Positions 25,690-37,850 of a DNA stretch of 64,000 nt are shown here, in pieces (positions within the stretch are counted from its first letter, which is position 1; each line of letters begins with the position of its first letter). The notes beneath the pieces were generated by a model. The model ran no database searches. It had not been told where the DNA came from and worked only from the letters and a program-made list of their open reading frames with translations. Both the position numbers and the translations under genes were made by a program. The stretch is from Zasmidium citrigriseum (taxonomy: Eukaryota > Ascomycota > Dothideomycetes > Mycosphaerellales > Mycosphaerellaceae): positions 310,001 to 374,000 of the forward strand of contig NHNW01000046.1 of assembly GCA_002786025.1 (NCBI GenBank), read 5' to 3'.

Positions 25690-27480
25690 ACCTCCCTCTA
25701 GGCCTTAACCTAGCGGCGGGTCCTACTTATCGCCCTTAGGTATCTACTAGCTACTACTACTAGCTACGGTACTATTTAGAGGCTAATAGACTTCGACGCC
25801 GCGCTAGACGTTAATAAAAGGCTTCTTACTAGCTAGAGTATAGCCTTCGGGAGGCGGAGGGCGCTAATCGGAGAAGTCGGCGACCTACTTGTCGAGGATA
25901 TCGTTAATTACCTCGCTCTCGGCGATTATAATCTTAAGGTTTAAGACGTCCTTCTAGTACTATACGTTCTTAGCGATAAGCTTTACCTTAGCCTCGAGTT
26001 ACTCTTATTCCTACTAGCTACGGGCGCCGGCTACGGTCTCGTCTAGCTTATTAGTTAGCTTCTAAGCTAGCGGTTCTCCCTCTTAGATTTGTATACGAGG
26101 CGCCTAGTCGACCTTATTAGTATCGGGGTAGCCCTTAGGTAGGGCGTTACGCTCCTTCTTCTCGTTATACTACTCTTCGAGCAACTCGTTAACTCTCTAC
26201 GCCGTATAAGTAGAGATTAAGATTTTACTAACGTCCCGCTAGCCCTAGACGTTTTAGGCAATTTAGGTATACCTCCGCTAGAAGTTAATAATCTTCTAGG
26301 CCTTCTCTTACTACGCTATATCTTTCCGCTACTAGGCTAGGGAAGCCTCGTCTTACTTCTTCTTAAGCTTAGCCTTCTTCGCCTTCTTAGCCGCGAGGTT
26401 ATTCCGTACTAGATATCGTTAGTAGTTACTAGCTACGGGTGCTAGCTATAGGACTTATACTTCTTAAGGCGCTTAGTATAGCTAGTATCCTCTATCTCTT
26501 TATCGGAGGCGTAGTTAATCCTCGTAAGCGCTCTCTCGAGAGACTTAAGCTACTTATTATTGCGAGTAAGGCGCGCTTCGAGGGTAGCTAGGTTATCCTC
26601 GTTAATGTCTTTATCCGTAGTCTAAAGGTTATCGTCGTCCTTAGGGTTAGGAGAGGAGTTAGGAGTAGGATCGTAGCGTCTTCTCTTCGAGGGACTAGGT
26701 ATAACTACTACCTTACGCTTACGGCTAGATATACGCTCTAGCGCCTAATAATTATTATTATCGTAGATAATAGTCTTATTACGCGTTCTCTTACGTAGGG
26801 CGGAGGTATAGTTTAATACTATAGCTAGGGTAGGGTCGAGGTATCTACTACTAGTAGAGCCGTCTATATCGTAGATATTATAGATTCGAAGAATATAGGC
26901 TAGATTGTCTATATCCTTCTTCTATAAAGTCTCCCGGCTATAGGTAATAGAGATAATATAGGACGCTATTATAGATTAGTATATACTAGCTACGGGTACT
27001 AGCTACGCTATCTTACCCTTAAATATTTAGGTAAGTATATACTAAGTAGTATACCGAATCGCCTCGATAGCGTCTCTCTTAAAGCGGAAGCTCGTACCGC
27101 GTCTATAGGCGCCCTCGTCTTTCTCGTACTAGAAAACCCGAGGGCGAGTATTATACTCTTCTTAGACAATCTTATAGACTAACCTATCGATTAGGGTATA
27201 GGCGATTTAGTTATCGTCCGTATAGATCTAGAGCTTACGGATCTCTCGTATATTCTTTACTATAATTTTATTAGTATTAATACTAGCTACGGGTACTAGC
27301 TACGCTACTTACTCTACTTCTAATAAGGGGTTATAGCCCGCTATTCCGCCTACTTTATAGAAAGGCGCTTCTAACCTAGTAATCCCTTACTGCCGAGCTA
27401 TAGGCGCGCCTAGGCGGCCTTATTTACCGCGGAGGAGGCGATCTACGCTATAGTAAGGTAAGGTAAAGCTAGTATAATTT
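25690..27480 (-). pseudogene. Second gene of the hAT element, function unknown
   Basis: A minus-strand frame runs from about 27,480 to 25,690 with stops mostly at former glutamines. Its first part (27,050-27,250) is a compact charged domain; a basic segment with SRKRKVVVIPSPSKRRR-like composition, possibly a nuclear localisation signal, lies at 26,680-26,740; the last part is coiled-coil-like. Five copies of the element's dimeric short motif interrupt it. I do not recognise a family. It lies downstream of the transposase and could be an accessory or captured gene. Confidence 0.5.
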
Positions 27481-30400
27481 TTCCGCGGGTCTCTAGCGGT
27501 CCGAGCGCGTAAAATAGGGCAAAAGGGGGGGTAGTAGTAGGTAGAGTAGTAATAGAGGGTTAAAGATTACGACTAAAGTTTTATACCCGCTCTCGCCGTA
27601 ACGTTATACCTTCGGAATCTAGGGTCTAGAGGGCGGCGGCGACGTAGAGAAAGCTAGGGAAGGTACGGAGAGAGTAGGGTAAGGTAGGGGTAAGGTAGAG
27701 GTAAGGTTAAGGTAAGGTTAGGGTAAGGTATAGTATAAGTAGGGAGGAGTTTAGGGGCGGAATTAACGTATTACGTAGTATAAGTAGGGAAAATATAGTA
27801 TTTTAGATTAGTAAGGAGGAGGAGAAATGCGGTAAGGGATAGGTATAGCTAGTACCTATAGCTAGTAGAGGGCCGGAAAAAATCGAGGTTCGATATATAG
27901 TTTAATAGGTAAGGGAGGTAAGGAAAAGGTGTAGCCGATACTCGTAGCTAGTAAGAGCTCTAGGAAAATGTAAGATTTAAGTTAGGATAATAAAGATTAA
28001 TAATTTAATAGAAGTAGGTCTAGTAGTACTATCTATCCTATTCGTAGCCTATCTAGCGTTATCGCAATTTTTTATATAACTATATATCCTTTTATATAAG
28101 TATAACCCGCTTAGTATAAATAGTAAGAAGGTTCGAGACCTTAAACTTAGAGACTAGGTGTACTTTAGCGGCCTCTTAAAGTGCCTCTATTATACTAGCT
28201 TACTATTATATAAAGTCTTATCCTATCGCGTATATCTCGGTTAAGATCTTATAGATAAGTCGTTAAAAAGGCGTCTTCTAGATAAGAAGCGCTATACTAT
28301 TTTTACTAGAGTCTTAATATTTCCTAATCTCTTAGAGGGCCGCTCGGCTAGTATCCCCTTTTCGCGGTTTTTAAGGTATATAACTCGTCTTCTTTACGAT
28401 AACCTTCTTTCGCCTACGCTACGACGAGGTCTTATAAACCTTCCCTATCGTAGTTCTTTAAGTCTTTTTCTTCTTCTAAGGCTGCTTTCGTAGTACTATT
28501 TTACGTAGGGCTTTCGACGTTTAAGGCTAAGGACGCTAAGGAGGACGTAGCTATATTACTTATTAGAAAACGTAGAGGATACGACAACGAGAACTTATAT
28601 TAGTCGTCCTTAGTAATAGCCTACTACTAGTAGAGGACGAAGGCTAGCTAGTACGAGGTAGTCGACTCTTATATTATAGTAGAGGTAAGGAGTAGAATTC
28701 TAGTTTAGTGTTTAATTTGCTACTATTATTAGGCTCGTTACTATAACTAAAATCGTCCTCGCCTAGGGTATTATTATTATCGTTAGGGCTATCTTCGTTC
28801 TTATTAATGTATTCGTTATCGTTATATTCGTCGTCTATCTTAGGATTAAAAAGGGCCTTATAGCTACTTAGGAAATTATCTAAGAGAGTATTTAGTATTA
28901 TAGTAGAGGTTAAAGAAAGGAAGAGAGTAAGGGCGGGGAAGGTAAAAGCTTTTATATTCCTACTAAGCTACTAGTCGATCCTAGCTACGTATATACCGGC
29001 TACGTATACTAGCTATAGGTAGGGTTTAAAATAGAAAAAGTATCTAATACTCCTTAGATCTTAGGGCGCGAGCCCTTTAAAATATCTATATATCGAAGAC
29101 TACGTTAGCTTCTTCCTACTCTATACGCGTTCCTTTCTCGTATTCGATCGACCGCCCTCTTCCGTATTACTAATATAGTAAATATCCTCTTATACGTTAA
29201 TATTATTCTCCTTTAAGTCGTTCTCCAACTATTAGTTAAAGGTATCTATATTAGTATAGAGTACCTCCCTTATCTCTTAACGGAGGCGATAGCAGACTAT
29301 TATAATAGCCTAAAATATCCTTAGGTAATATAAGTAATTATAGTAGGCCTAATAGCGTGTAATACTAAAAGCTCTCTTATAACCGATTCCTACTCCTAGG
29401 ATACATAATATATCGCGCGCGATCCTCGCAAGTATAGGGAATTATAGCTTAATACGTCGCTATATCGCTAAGATATCGTCTCTAACCTTGTCTAGTAAAT
29501 TCGAAAAGTCTAGTCTAGTTAGTATCTATCTACACTACTAGCTACATGTACTAGCTATAGTATACGTACCTCTCCTTTTATAGCTATAGAACTCTTCTAT
29601 AGGATCCTCCTTACTACGCGTTAACGTACTATTCGTATTTATACTCCCTTAGAAAAGTCGCGAATAGGTCGAATGCCTTAGTCTCTTCCGTAGTCCTTCT
29701 TATAAGTTCTACGAATCCTACGAGTTCTACGTAGACTACTATACGCCGTCTAGTCCCTCGATATACTTACGGAATAGTTTCTCTAAGTAGTCCTAGTAGT
29801 ACTCCTCCTATTCTAGTTCTAATACCTACTCGTCTAGGCGAAACAATTAGCTCTTTTGTAGCGGATAGAGTAAGACCGCGACTCTGTATAGATTACTAAA
29901 CGATTTAAACGTTTGCGAATAGTACTTATCGAGCTTTTCCTATATCTGCTCTAGTACTAATAGTATAGCCTTCTTCTACCCTTTACGCTTCTTTTCTAGT
30001 TTCTCTCGAGCCTTGTTAATACTATTGAAAATATAGTTGTATAGTCTAAAGATAAGGTAGAGAGTTAGACTATATAACTAGCTAATTATAGTAGTCGCTA
30101 TAGTAAAAGGTTTTGCTAGCTAGACGAGGTATTTAACTTAATGCTATTCTTTATCTAATAGCTCTAGCTAGTTAAGCTCTTGTGATTTATAGTACTTGTC
30201 TATAGCGTCCCGTAGAAGGTAGAATCGGATAAGTATATAATATGTCGAGTCGAACCGTATCTTTACGTCCTAGATAATATAGAGCGTCCTTAACGAGTTT
30301 CTTTCCTATTTCTTTGTCTAGGCGATAGTAGTAGCTATTATAAGCGGCTTCTTATTAAGTTCGTCTTAAATTCTTTCGAATTCCTCGCTACGAGTAGAGT

Positions 30401-33400
30401 TTTAGTTAACGTAGATAGTAGTCTACCTAACCTATAACTATAAGTCCTTATAGTAGTATACTAGCTATAGTTACTAGCTATAAGCGTTTCTAAGACATAC
30501 CTTAAATAGTACGGGGGGGATCTTATCGTCGTTACTAAGCGCTATTAGCCTTTAAAGCTCCTTACGGGATATAGTATTATCGATCGTCTTCTTAGGGTTA
30601 TCGTTCTCTAGCTCGAGTTTTAATTTAGAGAAGAGCGCCTATATCGCGAGTTATACTATATAGGCGAAGTAGGGGAAGTAATAGATCGAGTAGTCTTATA
30701 TTTCTACTAGGTCGTATATTTGCTCGCGGACGTATTCCTCTACTTCGTTAATTGCCTCGACCTATATCTCTAGCTAAGTAAGTTAAGGTAGGTTAGTTCT
30801 AGTAGATAACTTTTCTACTACCTATAAGACCGCGCGATAAAGCGTTCTATTATTACTAGCATTATTAGTAGTTAAAGTAGTTAACTTAAGATCGCAACTA
30901 TAGGTACTTATCGTTTTTAAGACTAGCTTTACTATATTTTTACTAGTATAATAACTATAGATTAGTAGGAAGTCGAGTAGCTCTTTATAGTACTTCTATT
31001 TAGGATCGATCTAATAGCCTTTAATACTAAGGAATAAGGCTCGTATCGACCTAGTAGACTACGTATTAATAGCGAAAGCAACTACGTTATATCTATTAAT
31101 TCGGTTATTTAATATCTAGATTACCTTCTTCTACCGCTTAAGTATCTATTTTCGCTATATTATAGACGAGCGGAAAGTAGGCTCGCTATAGAAGTAAAGG
31201 TAGGTCTACTATATAGACAGACGCTTAAAGAAGTCTAGAAGAAGCCTATTCGCGACGATTATATTAGTTTATAGTGTCGTAAAGTCGTTTAGGGTAAGAG
31301 GCTAGTCCCTAAAGCCTATCCGTTTTCTTTTGTTCTTCTTATTATTAGTAATAAAATACTCGGCTACCCTCGTAGCTAGTATACGTAGCTAGTAGACAGA
31401 AACGAACCTTTTGCTCTTTAGCCTTCGTTATAGCTCGATCGTCTAGCCCTTACTCTACCGCGGCTTATAGGTAACCTTTTAAATAGAGGTAACGATCCGC
31501 TATAGTTGTTCTAGTATTAAGGCTAGGATATACTAGCTAAGTTCTATATGTTTTGTAGAGAATAACTAGCTTCCCGTCTATATTAACACCCTCGTAGAAG
31601 AATTCCTATATATAGGAGCTTAACCTTCTGCTTCTAAACTTAAAGGGTAGACGTCCTTTCTTCTTAACTAGTTTCTTATATAGGTCGTATTTCGACACCT
31701 CGTTCTACTAGTATATACAAAAGCCTATAAAGGCCTTCTTATACTCTACGCGATAGATATATACGTCTCTTTCTCGTTTAAATTAAGACGTATTAATCGA
31801 ATTAGGTCGTAGTAGTAAGCTCGGTATAGTTAGTAAGGTTAAACCGTATTAAGATCCTTATAGGCTATCTATTAACTAAAAGAGTTGTCGAGAAGGGTAC
31901 GGGCTACGAGTAGTAGTTAATACTAGGGATCGTTCGATCTATCGTCGCTAAATAGGTAAGACTAGGTACTCGTTATTTCTATAAGATACTCCTAATCGTA
32001 GTACTCGACTATTCTAAAGTTTATTTTCGCGTGTCGTAGATTAGAGCTATCGAGAAGGAGGCTCGAGATTATTTAGCGTTATACTTTCGAGACGAGGTAT
32101 TATAGATAGAAGAGAGGAATATATAGGAAATAGGATATATCTATATAGAATACTAAAGAACTTTTCTAATATTAATATCGTGTTACTATAGTAACGCTAG
32201 TCGATGTCTATACTATCCTCGTCGAAGTCGTCCTTACTCTCCTCTAAGGGTAAGAAATCCTCGTTATCCTCGTCGTCCTCGCTTCCCTCCGACTACTAGC
32301 TATAGATAGGAGCTAGCAATAACTTCTTCTTTCTAGCCTAACCTTAATTCTCCTCTATCTCTAGATCGCTATAGCTAGTAGCTATAGCTAGTAGGATAGG
32401 ACTATTAGCCTTACTTATTTCTATATCTCTATCCTCCTCTAGCGGCTACTTGTTACTAGTAACTCGGTAGTCGGCCTAAGCTAAGCCGTTAGTAAGCGTC
32501 CGAGCCTACTTATTGTCTAGAATACCTAGATACTTAAGGCTTACTATCTCTATAAGAACCGCTTCCTCTCTAAAGACGGCTAGTATACGCTACTTAATAA
32601 CGACCTCGTTAAAGACGTTAGTTATATTATCGAGTAGTACTATTGCGTCGTTAATAAAGATATTAAATAGTACCTTAGCCTAATGTAGATCCTGTATTTC
32701 TCTATCGTCTTTTAGGCCGTTCGCGACAAAGTCGTATCTGTCTAGATCTATCTAGTCCTAGTACGATAGTAGCGTCTTGTCCTAGTACTAATAGTTCCGA
32801 ATTACTATACGTTCTTTTATATTAAAGAGCTCGTATAGCTAAGGAAAACTCCTAGTTTGCTAGATTTTCTATAACCTATTAGTAGAAATCCCTAATACTA
32901 GCTACGTATACTAGCTATAGGTATAGAGACTTACTCCTAGCTTCGTAGTATAGAATAGCTTAATAGCTTTTGCGTTAATCGCGCTACTATTCTTCCTAAT
33001 ACGCTTAAGAGCCTTTAGCTTTCTCGTCGTCTTATAAATAGTATTATACTAGTATCTCTATACGCCTACCTAGCGTAACTCGCCGTCCTTTATATCTTTC
33101 TAGACGCGGGCTTTCTCCCGCGCGATCTCGTCGTCTTTACGTGTTAGTTCGCGTAGTAGGTCGACTAATACTATCTAGGTCCGTATACAAGTTTCGGGAG
33201 TTTTAGGTAGTATAGGCTACTCTGTCTACTCTTTCTCTTCCCTATCCTCTATAGTCTATACCTCTAGATAGTAGTCGATAGGCACCTTCTACTACGCGCT
33301 AGAATTCTCTTCGCTAGACACGACGTCTATTATAATACCCTCGTTACCTTCTACCTTAATCGTAACTACCGCGCTAGTTATATCGTCTATAGTAGTAGTC

Positions 33401-33807
33401 CTATTCCTCTATTAATACTACTAGCTACGTGTACTAGCTACGCGTACTAGCTACGGCGTACTTATAGCTCCTTCTCCTACTATATACGTAGCTAATTTAG
33501 TTTCTTCTACTACTCTTCTACTAAGAGGTCCTAGAACTCCTTAGTCTTCTTGTATTTCTTTACCTATCTTCTAAAAGCCGCGTTTAGCCTCTTCCGCTCT
33601 CTATTAGCCTCGGCCTTATCTTTACTTATATTCTACTCGCGCTTACGGTCGCGCGCTATATTCTTATTAACTAATAGTAGGGCGTCGGGCTTTCTACGCT
33701 ATCCTCTCGTCGAAGGAGGCGTCTTCTTTAGCGTATTACTAGCTATAGGGACTAGAGTAGTAGGTAAGTTCGTTATAGTAGGCGTAGCTAGTAGGCGTAG
33801 TTAGTAG
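25747..33807. repeat. Dispersed dimeric motif private to the hAT element
   Basis: A 10-bp word GTAGCTAGTA (or its complement) occurs as direct dimers separated by two to five bases. Sites: 25,747, 26,012, 26,428, 26,985, 27,281, 27,844, 28,980, 29,537, 30,459, 31,372, 32,370, 32,896, 33,418 (trimer) and 33,782, with weaker single copies near 32,294 and 33,738. The pre-RIP form was probably GTAGCTGGTA. Both orientations occur and spacing is irregular, about 0.3-1.1 kb. Some copies sit inside the coding frames. Confidence 0.8.
27660..27735. repeat. GGTAAGGT-type tandem repeat
   Basis: About eight degenerate copies of GGTAAGGTAG/GGTAAGGTTA. It lies between the second hAT gene and the transposase. 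The unit is not a fungal telomere repeat. Confidence 0.75.
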
Positions 33808-34020
33808 ATATCTCGCGGATTTTACTCGATATCTCGCGGCTAATATTCGTCGTCTTAGCGTAAAATTCGGTAGTATCGAGGGAAGGATTAAATTGCGACG
33901 AGAGCTTAGTTTTGTAGCCGCGCTTTCGGCTACTACTAGTCGCTAGTTATAACGTTACCTATATAGCGGTAGCGTTATCTCTATAGCTAGCGGTCGTAGC
34001 TAGCTAGTTTTTTCGCTAGA
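29080..34020 (-). pseudogene. hAT transposase, RIP-inactivated
   Basis: The minus strand is protein-like from about 34,020 to 29,080. The N-terminal part includes a Lys/Arg/Glu-rich segment (33,560-33,720, open for about 60 codons). The C-terminal part near 29,330-29,470 has the hATC signature: FPILARIARDIL followed by GVGI-Y-RAFSI-R, corresponding to the usual FP-LS-iA-dyLsip-s--ErvFS pattern. Expected dimerisation residues are partly altered (Glu of the ErvFS block is Lys). The acidic middle (about 32,220-32,290) is a low-complexity Asp/Glu tract. Start and any introns cannot be fixed because of RIP. Confidence 0.75.
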
Positions 34021-34230
34021 CATCTTATATGTATCGTTCTTACTTATAGGATATATACTATCTACGTAAAGTTACCTTACGCGTTGTTTTCGTCTTTTAG
34101 GTAGGCTATAGTAGGCTTTTATAGGCCCTATCTAGGCCTAAGCCTAGCCTAGGCCTAATCTACTAGGCCCGGCTTAGCAACCTAGCCTACTTTAACTATT
34201 AGGCCTAAGCCTAGCCTACTTCCCCGTCTA

Positions 34231-34238
34231 TTCGATCT
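34231..34238. repeat. hAT target-site duplication, right copy (TTCGATCT)
   Basis: Identical to 25,257-25,264. Confidence 0.85.
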
Positions 34239-34927
34239 AGACTAACAAACCTTATTCTAGGGATCGTAGCCTTATAAGTAGTTACCCCTTTCTAAGCCTC
34301 TACCTAGAACGACTCTTCTAAATACCTTATCTTGTAGTAGTTTCGAATCTTAATAGTCTAAAGGTAGTTAAGTCGGGGCGTAATCTCGGCTATCCGTAGA
34401 TAGTATCTAATTTTAATAAAGGAGAGCGTATTACTAAGGGTAGTTATCGTATTCGTAAGAAGTAGTTGTTAGGGTTTCCGCTACGCCTACTTCCGCCGAG
34501 TAGTAAAGTATAATATCGCCCTTCCGAGTTCTAGTCGTTCCTAGGATTCGTATATTCGTATATTCGAGCTTCGCCTATTAGATACGTCTACCTAATAATA
34601 TAATCTCTAGTATTCTGTTTATACCTATTTCGTTTAACTAACTATAGACTCGAGCCTATTTCTATAGCTAAACTATTATATCTATTGTTCTATATTACTA
34701 GGTTATTCGTACCGAAGCTCCTATATACTAAATATTGTATATATCGTATTTCTTATAATCTCGTATCTCCCCTTAATATAGCTACGCTAGCGTTACTCTT
34801 ATAAATACTCTTGCTTATATCGAATCTATTAGAGTGCGATATCGCGAGGGCGTATTATCGAATACTTAGAGGTTAGAAGTCGGAAGAAGATAGGTATGTC
34901 TTCTACCCTCGTACTAACTACTAAAAA

Positions 34928-35285
34928 TATAACCCGACGCCTATAGACTAACCTACCTATACGCGCTAAGTAGGTAATAGAGCTATAGAGGGGTTATAGG
35001 CGATAGATCTTAATAGAGGGTGTAATATAGCTCTATTAGTAGGTTCGGATATACGGAGGTATTCGTATATATAGAGGTACTTCTAAAGGAAGCTATAAAA
35101 GAAGAGAAGAAGTTTAGTATATAGGATTTTACTATATCTATCTATGTCGCATAATATATAAGAAACTAGTCGTATATATATAAAGTAGGTGTCGTAATAA
35201 TAATAAAGGTACTCGCCGCTTAGAAGTTAAAGATAGGCACTAGTAGCCTTAGCATTTACTATAGAAGCTAGCTAGCTAGCTAATA
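34928..35285 (-). repeat. 5' LTR (right copy)
   Basis: 358-bp partner of 9,074-9,431. It keeps fewer CpA/TpG/CpG than the left copy. The minus-strand start TATTAGCTAGC is the RIP form of TGTTAGCTAGC. Confidence 0.93.
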
Positions 35286-35289
35286 GTAG

Positions 35290-37850
35290 TATAAATACTA
35301 GTCGTATTCTAGTAGTTAGTACCTTAGGCTTACGTATAATACTACTCTCTAGCGGCGATTATAGTTCCTTAAAGAGGTTAGGGTTATAGATATTATAGTA
35401 GTCCTCGATACTTACGATAGAGTCTAGTTTATAGAGACTATCCTCTTCGCGAAGATACTAGTTAATTACCTTACGGAAGTAAGGCCCCTTACTACTATAT
35501 ATTATCTACTCGTTCTAGAGCGAGCGCTAGATTAGAGGGATCTTCTTATATAGGGCTAGCTCCTTATTATTCTAGTACTTAGGATTAATAGTTTCCTTAT
35601 CGCTAACGTCGTCCTACTTATCGTTTACCTAGTTTCCTAGATCCTCGAAGCGAATCGTCTAGATAGCTTTATTATAGAGCTAGCGCTAAGTATTTATAGG
35701 AGCCGTACTACTATAAGATATAGAGCGAGTACTAGGCCGTAAGCTACTAATATATAGTACTACTAACGCTATAGACGACGATCGAGAACGTCGGCTACGA
35801 GACGCTGTACGAGTCTTTAAGCGTAACTTACGTAGAGCTAGTAATAGAGCTATCGTATCGCCCTAGGTTACGTCCTTTACGGTCTTTAAGTTATCGTCGA
35901 AGTAGTATAGTAGGAAGATAAAGGTATACGTACGCTAGTTAAGGCGGGTAAGGATACGACTAGCCCGCCTAAGACGCTATATAGTATCCTCTATATCCTT
36001 AGTAATAACTATCTTCTACTAGATAACGATTATAATATCGAGGATATTAATACTAGTACTTAACGACGTAGTAGCGATTATAATCCGGATCTAAGAGCCT
36101 AGATACTTATAGTATTCCTAGTATCGCTTATCCTAGTTAAACTAGGCGATAGTACTAGTATAGAAAGATACGATAACCTTAACGTTAAGGCGGTTACCTA
36201 TACTACGTTAGTAGTATTACTAGTCTAGTAGAAGATCCTTAGTCTTACGGATAAGCTAGTTCCGAATAACCTCGACGGCGTTAACGACTTACTAGCGACC
36301 GTCGATAAAGAGTAACACCTTCTAGATCTTCTCTAGCGTTACTTAGTTAGAGGTACTACTACTATTACTAGAGCTATATAGATCCTCCTCTTACTAGACC
36401 TAACTAACCGTATTATTAGTAATAAAGTATAGCGGGTCGAAGTTAGCTAGTAATCCGTAGGGAATATTCTTAAGGATATACGTAGTATTAGGCCTATATA
36501 GATATTAGTAATACGGGTATCTCGCTTACGGGTATCTCGCTATATAACTACTTCCTCTTACCGGTTAATACTACTACGGATTACCTTAGTCTTATACGTA
36601 CTATTACCTCGTCTATAGAATCTAGCCTTCTAAAGAACGTACTCTTTAGTCTTAAGCGATAAGGTAGTAGTATAGCTAAGTATAATAGTATAACGGCGAT
36701 ACTTCTTATAGAACTTAGATAGCTAGGCGTACTCCTTACGGAAGCTATCTCCCTACTTCTTTACTAAATAGATCTCGTCGATAATAATTAAGCCGATACG
36801 CTTAGCGACATATAGCTTCTAGATTAGCTTATTAAAGTCTAGTATAGCGGCTTACTCTAGCCTAAGTACGATTATCTAGTATAGACTCTACTTAATCTTA
36901 CTATATATGTCTAGATCTAGCTTCTTTACCTCGGAGTTAATAAAGTAGGCGTTAATAAAGTCTGTCTTTAACGTCTCGTTAGTACGCTTAATATCTTTAG
37001 CTTACTCTTAGCCGAGTCGATTAAGGGGGACGATTTAAATAACTATTATACCGGTTAGTATACTAAAGCTCTAGAATAGAAGACTCTTACCTATACTAGT
37101 ACGGGTAGTAATAAGGTAGTTATTTAGACCGAAGATTAGGGTATAGACGATATCGACTTAATACTCTAATAGCTTTAAGGACTAGGGATCCTATTAGGGA
37201 AGGGAAGGTTAGTATCGCCTTAGATAGTCTACGTATATATATAAACAACTAGCACTTACCTTATCTAGATACAATAATCGTAGATACTTAATTAGCCTAG
37301 TCGTCGTTAGCTCTCGATATATACTAATAGCTTAAGGAAACTAGCGGATATTATAGAAGAGCTATTAGATAGCCTTTAAGGAGGTCTCTAGCTTTAGAAT
37401 AGCGCTTATACGCTTATTAAAGTGCCGCTTAATATCGGTATTAGAGGTATTCGACGATAGTAAGTTAATACTCTTATCGCTAGCGCGGAAGTCTAGCCTC
37501 GAGTTAGATACTACTAGCCGCGGTAGCGAGGCCTCTACTTCTCGAGCCGCCTTTCTACTAGCCTTAGCCTCGCGCGCTAGTCTAGCGCGCTCCTTCTTAC
37601 TACTTATTACTACCTCGGGTGCTAGATCTAGTTCTATATTTAGCGATAAGGAGCGGGCTAAGGAGCGGGTTAAGGGTCGGATTAAAGGTTACTAGATAAT
37701 ACGCTAGAAGGTAGAGGAGGTACTAGTAAATAAATAGAAGTAACTAGAAGTAACTAGTAGTAATTAGGGTTAGCGGAAGGGTTTAGAAAGAGGGGTTAAA
37801 GGGGTAGGCTACTTAGGTAACGATACGAGAGAAGCAAATTTTAGGCTAGT
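35290..37850 (-). pseudogene. RecQ-like helicase pseudogene, N-terminal and core part
   Basis: The minus strand reads as a DEAD/RecQ-type helicase. Motif I is TSIGKSLLF at 37,075-37,102 (usual GxGKS, with Ile for Gly-adjacent residues). A VPLNRLG-like motif Ia follows near 37,030. Motif II is IIDEI at 36,765-36,785 (DEAH-like), with a GDSFRKEYAQLS-like block typical of fungal RecQ-like proteins just after it; the SAT-like motif is SYTTTLS near 36,680. Stops sit at former glutamines. The frame is cut at 35,290 by the LTR element and continues at 9,073. Repeat-borne RecQ helicases, including telomere-linked ones, are known in fungi; which type this is remains open. Confidence 0.75.

Larger units (their letters stand above)
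25265..34230 (-). mobile_element. hAT DNA transposon, 9.0 kb, nested in the LTR element
   Basis: An 8-bp duplication flanks an 8,966-bp insert. Left end TAGATACTAAAGTAGGCTAGG and the reverse complement of the right end (34,210-34,230), TAGACGGGGAAGTAGGCTAGG, form terminal inverted repeats. Subterminal regions on both sides are rich in TAGGCCTA/GGCTAGG words (25,276-25,395 and 34,105-34,220). A hAT C-terminal dimerisation domain is encoded on the minus strand. The size is well above the 3-5 kb common for fungal hAT elements and leaves room for a second gene. It is inserted between the LTR element's 5' LTR and gag and is therefore the youngest layer. Confidence 0.9.
9074..35285 (-). mobile_element. 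Giant LTR retroelement, minus strand, with nested hAT
   Basis: Two 358-bp direct repeats bound 26.2 kb and are flanked by AGTAG on both sides (one-base ambiguity at the right junction). Read on the minus strand, the LTR starts TATTAGC and ends GGGTTATA, the expected RIP products of TG...CA ends. A purine tract on the minus strand touches the left LTR, which is therefore the 3' LTR. Order on the minus strand: 5' LTR, 0.7-kb leader (34,239-34,927), inserted hAT element, gag, protease, RT, RNase H, integrase, then 8 kb of extra frames, then 3' LTR. Without the hAT and one target copy, the element is about 17.2 kb, much larger than usual Ty3/Gypsy elements of 5-8 kb. Confidence 0.88.

Noticed and set aside
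27660..27735. Interstitial telomere repeat
   Set aside because: The unit GGTAAGGTAG is not TTAGGG; only one chance GTTAGGG is present.
33550..33804. 84-codon plus-strand open frame
   Set aside because: Antisense to the charged minus-strand transposase frame, which has a better composition; RIP depletes TGA and other stops unevenly.
25747..33807. The GTAGCTAGTA dimers as starts of introner-like introns on the minus strand
   Set aside because: Some copies look like donor plus branch site, but at 26,985 the frame continues without splicing and breaks if the 41 bases are removed, and other copies are in the opposite orientation.
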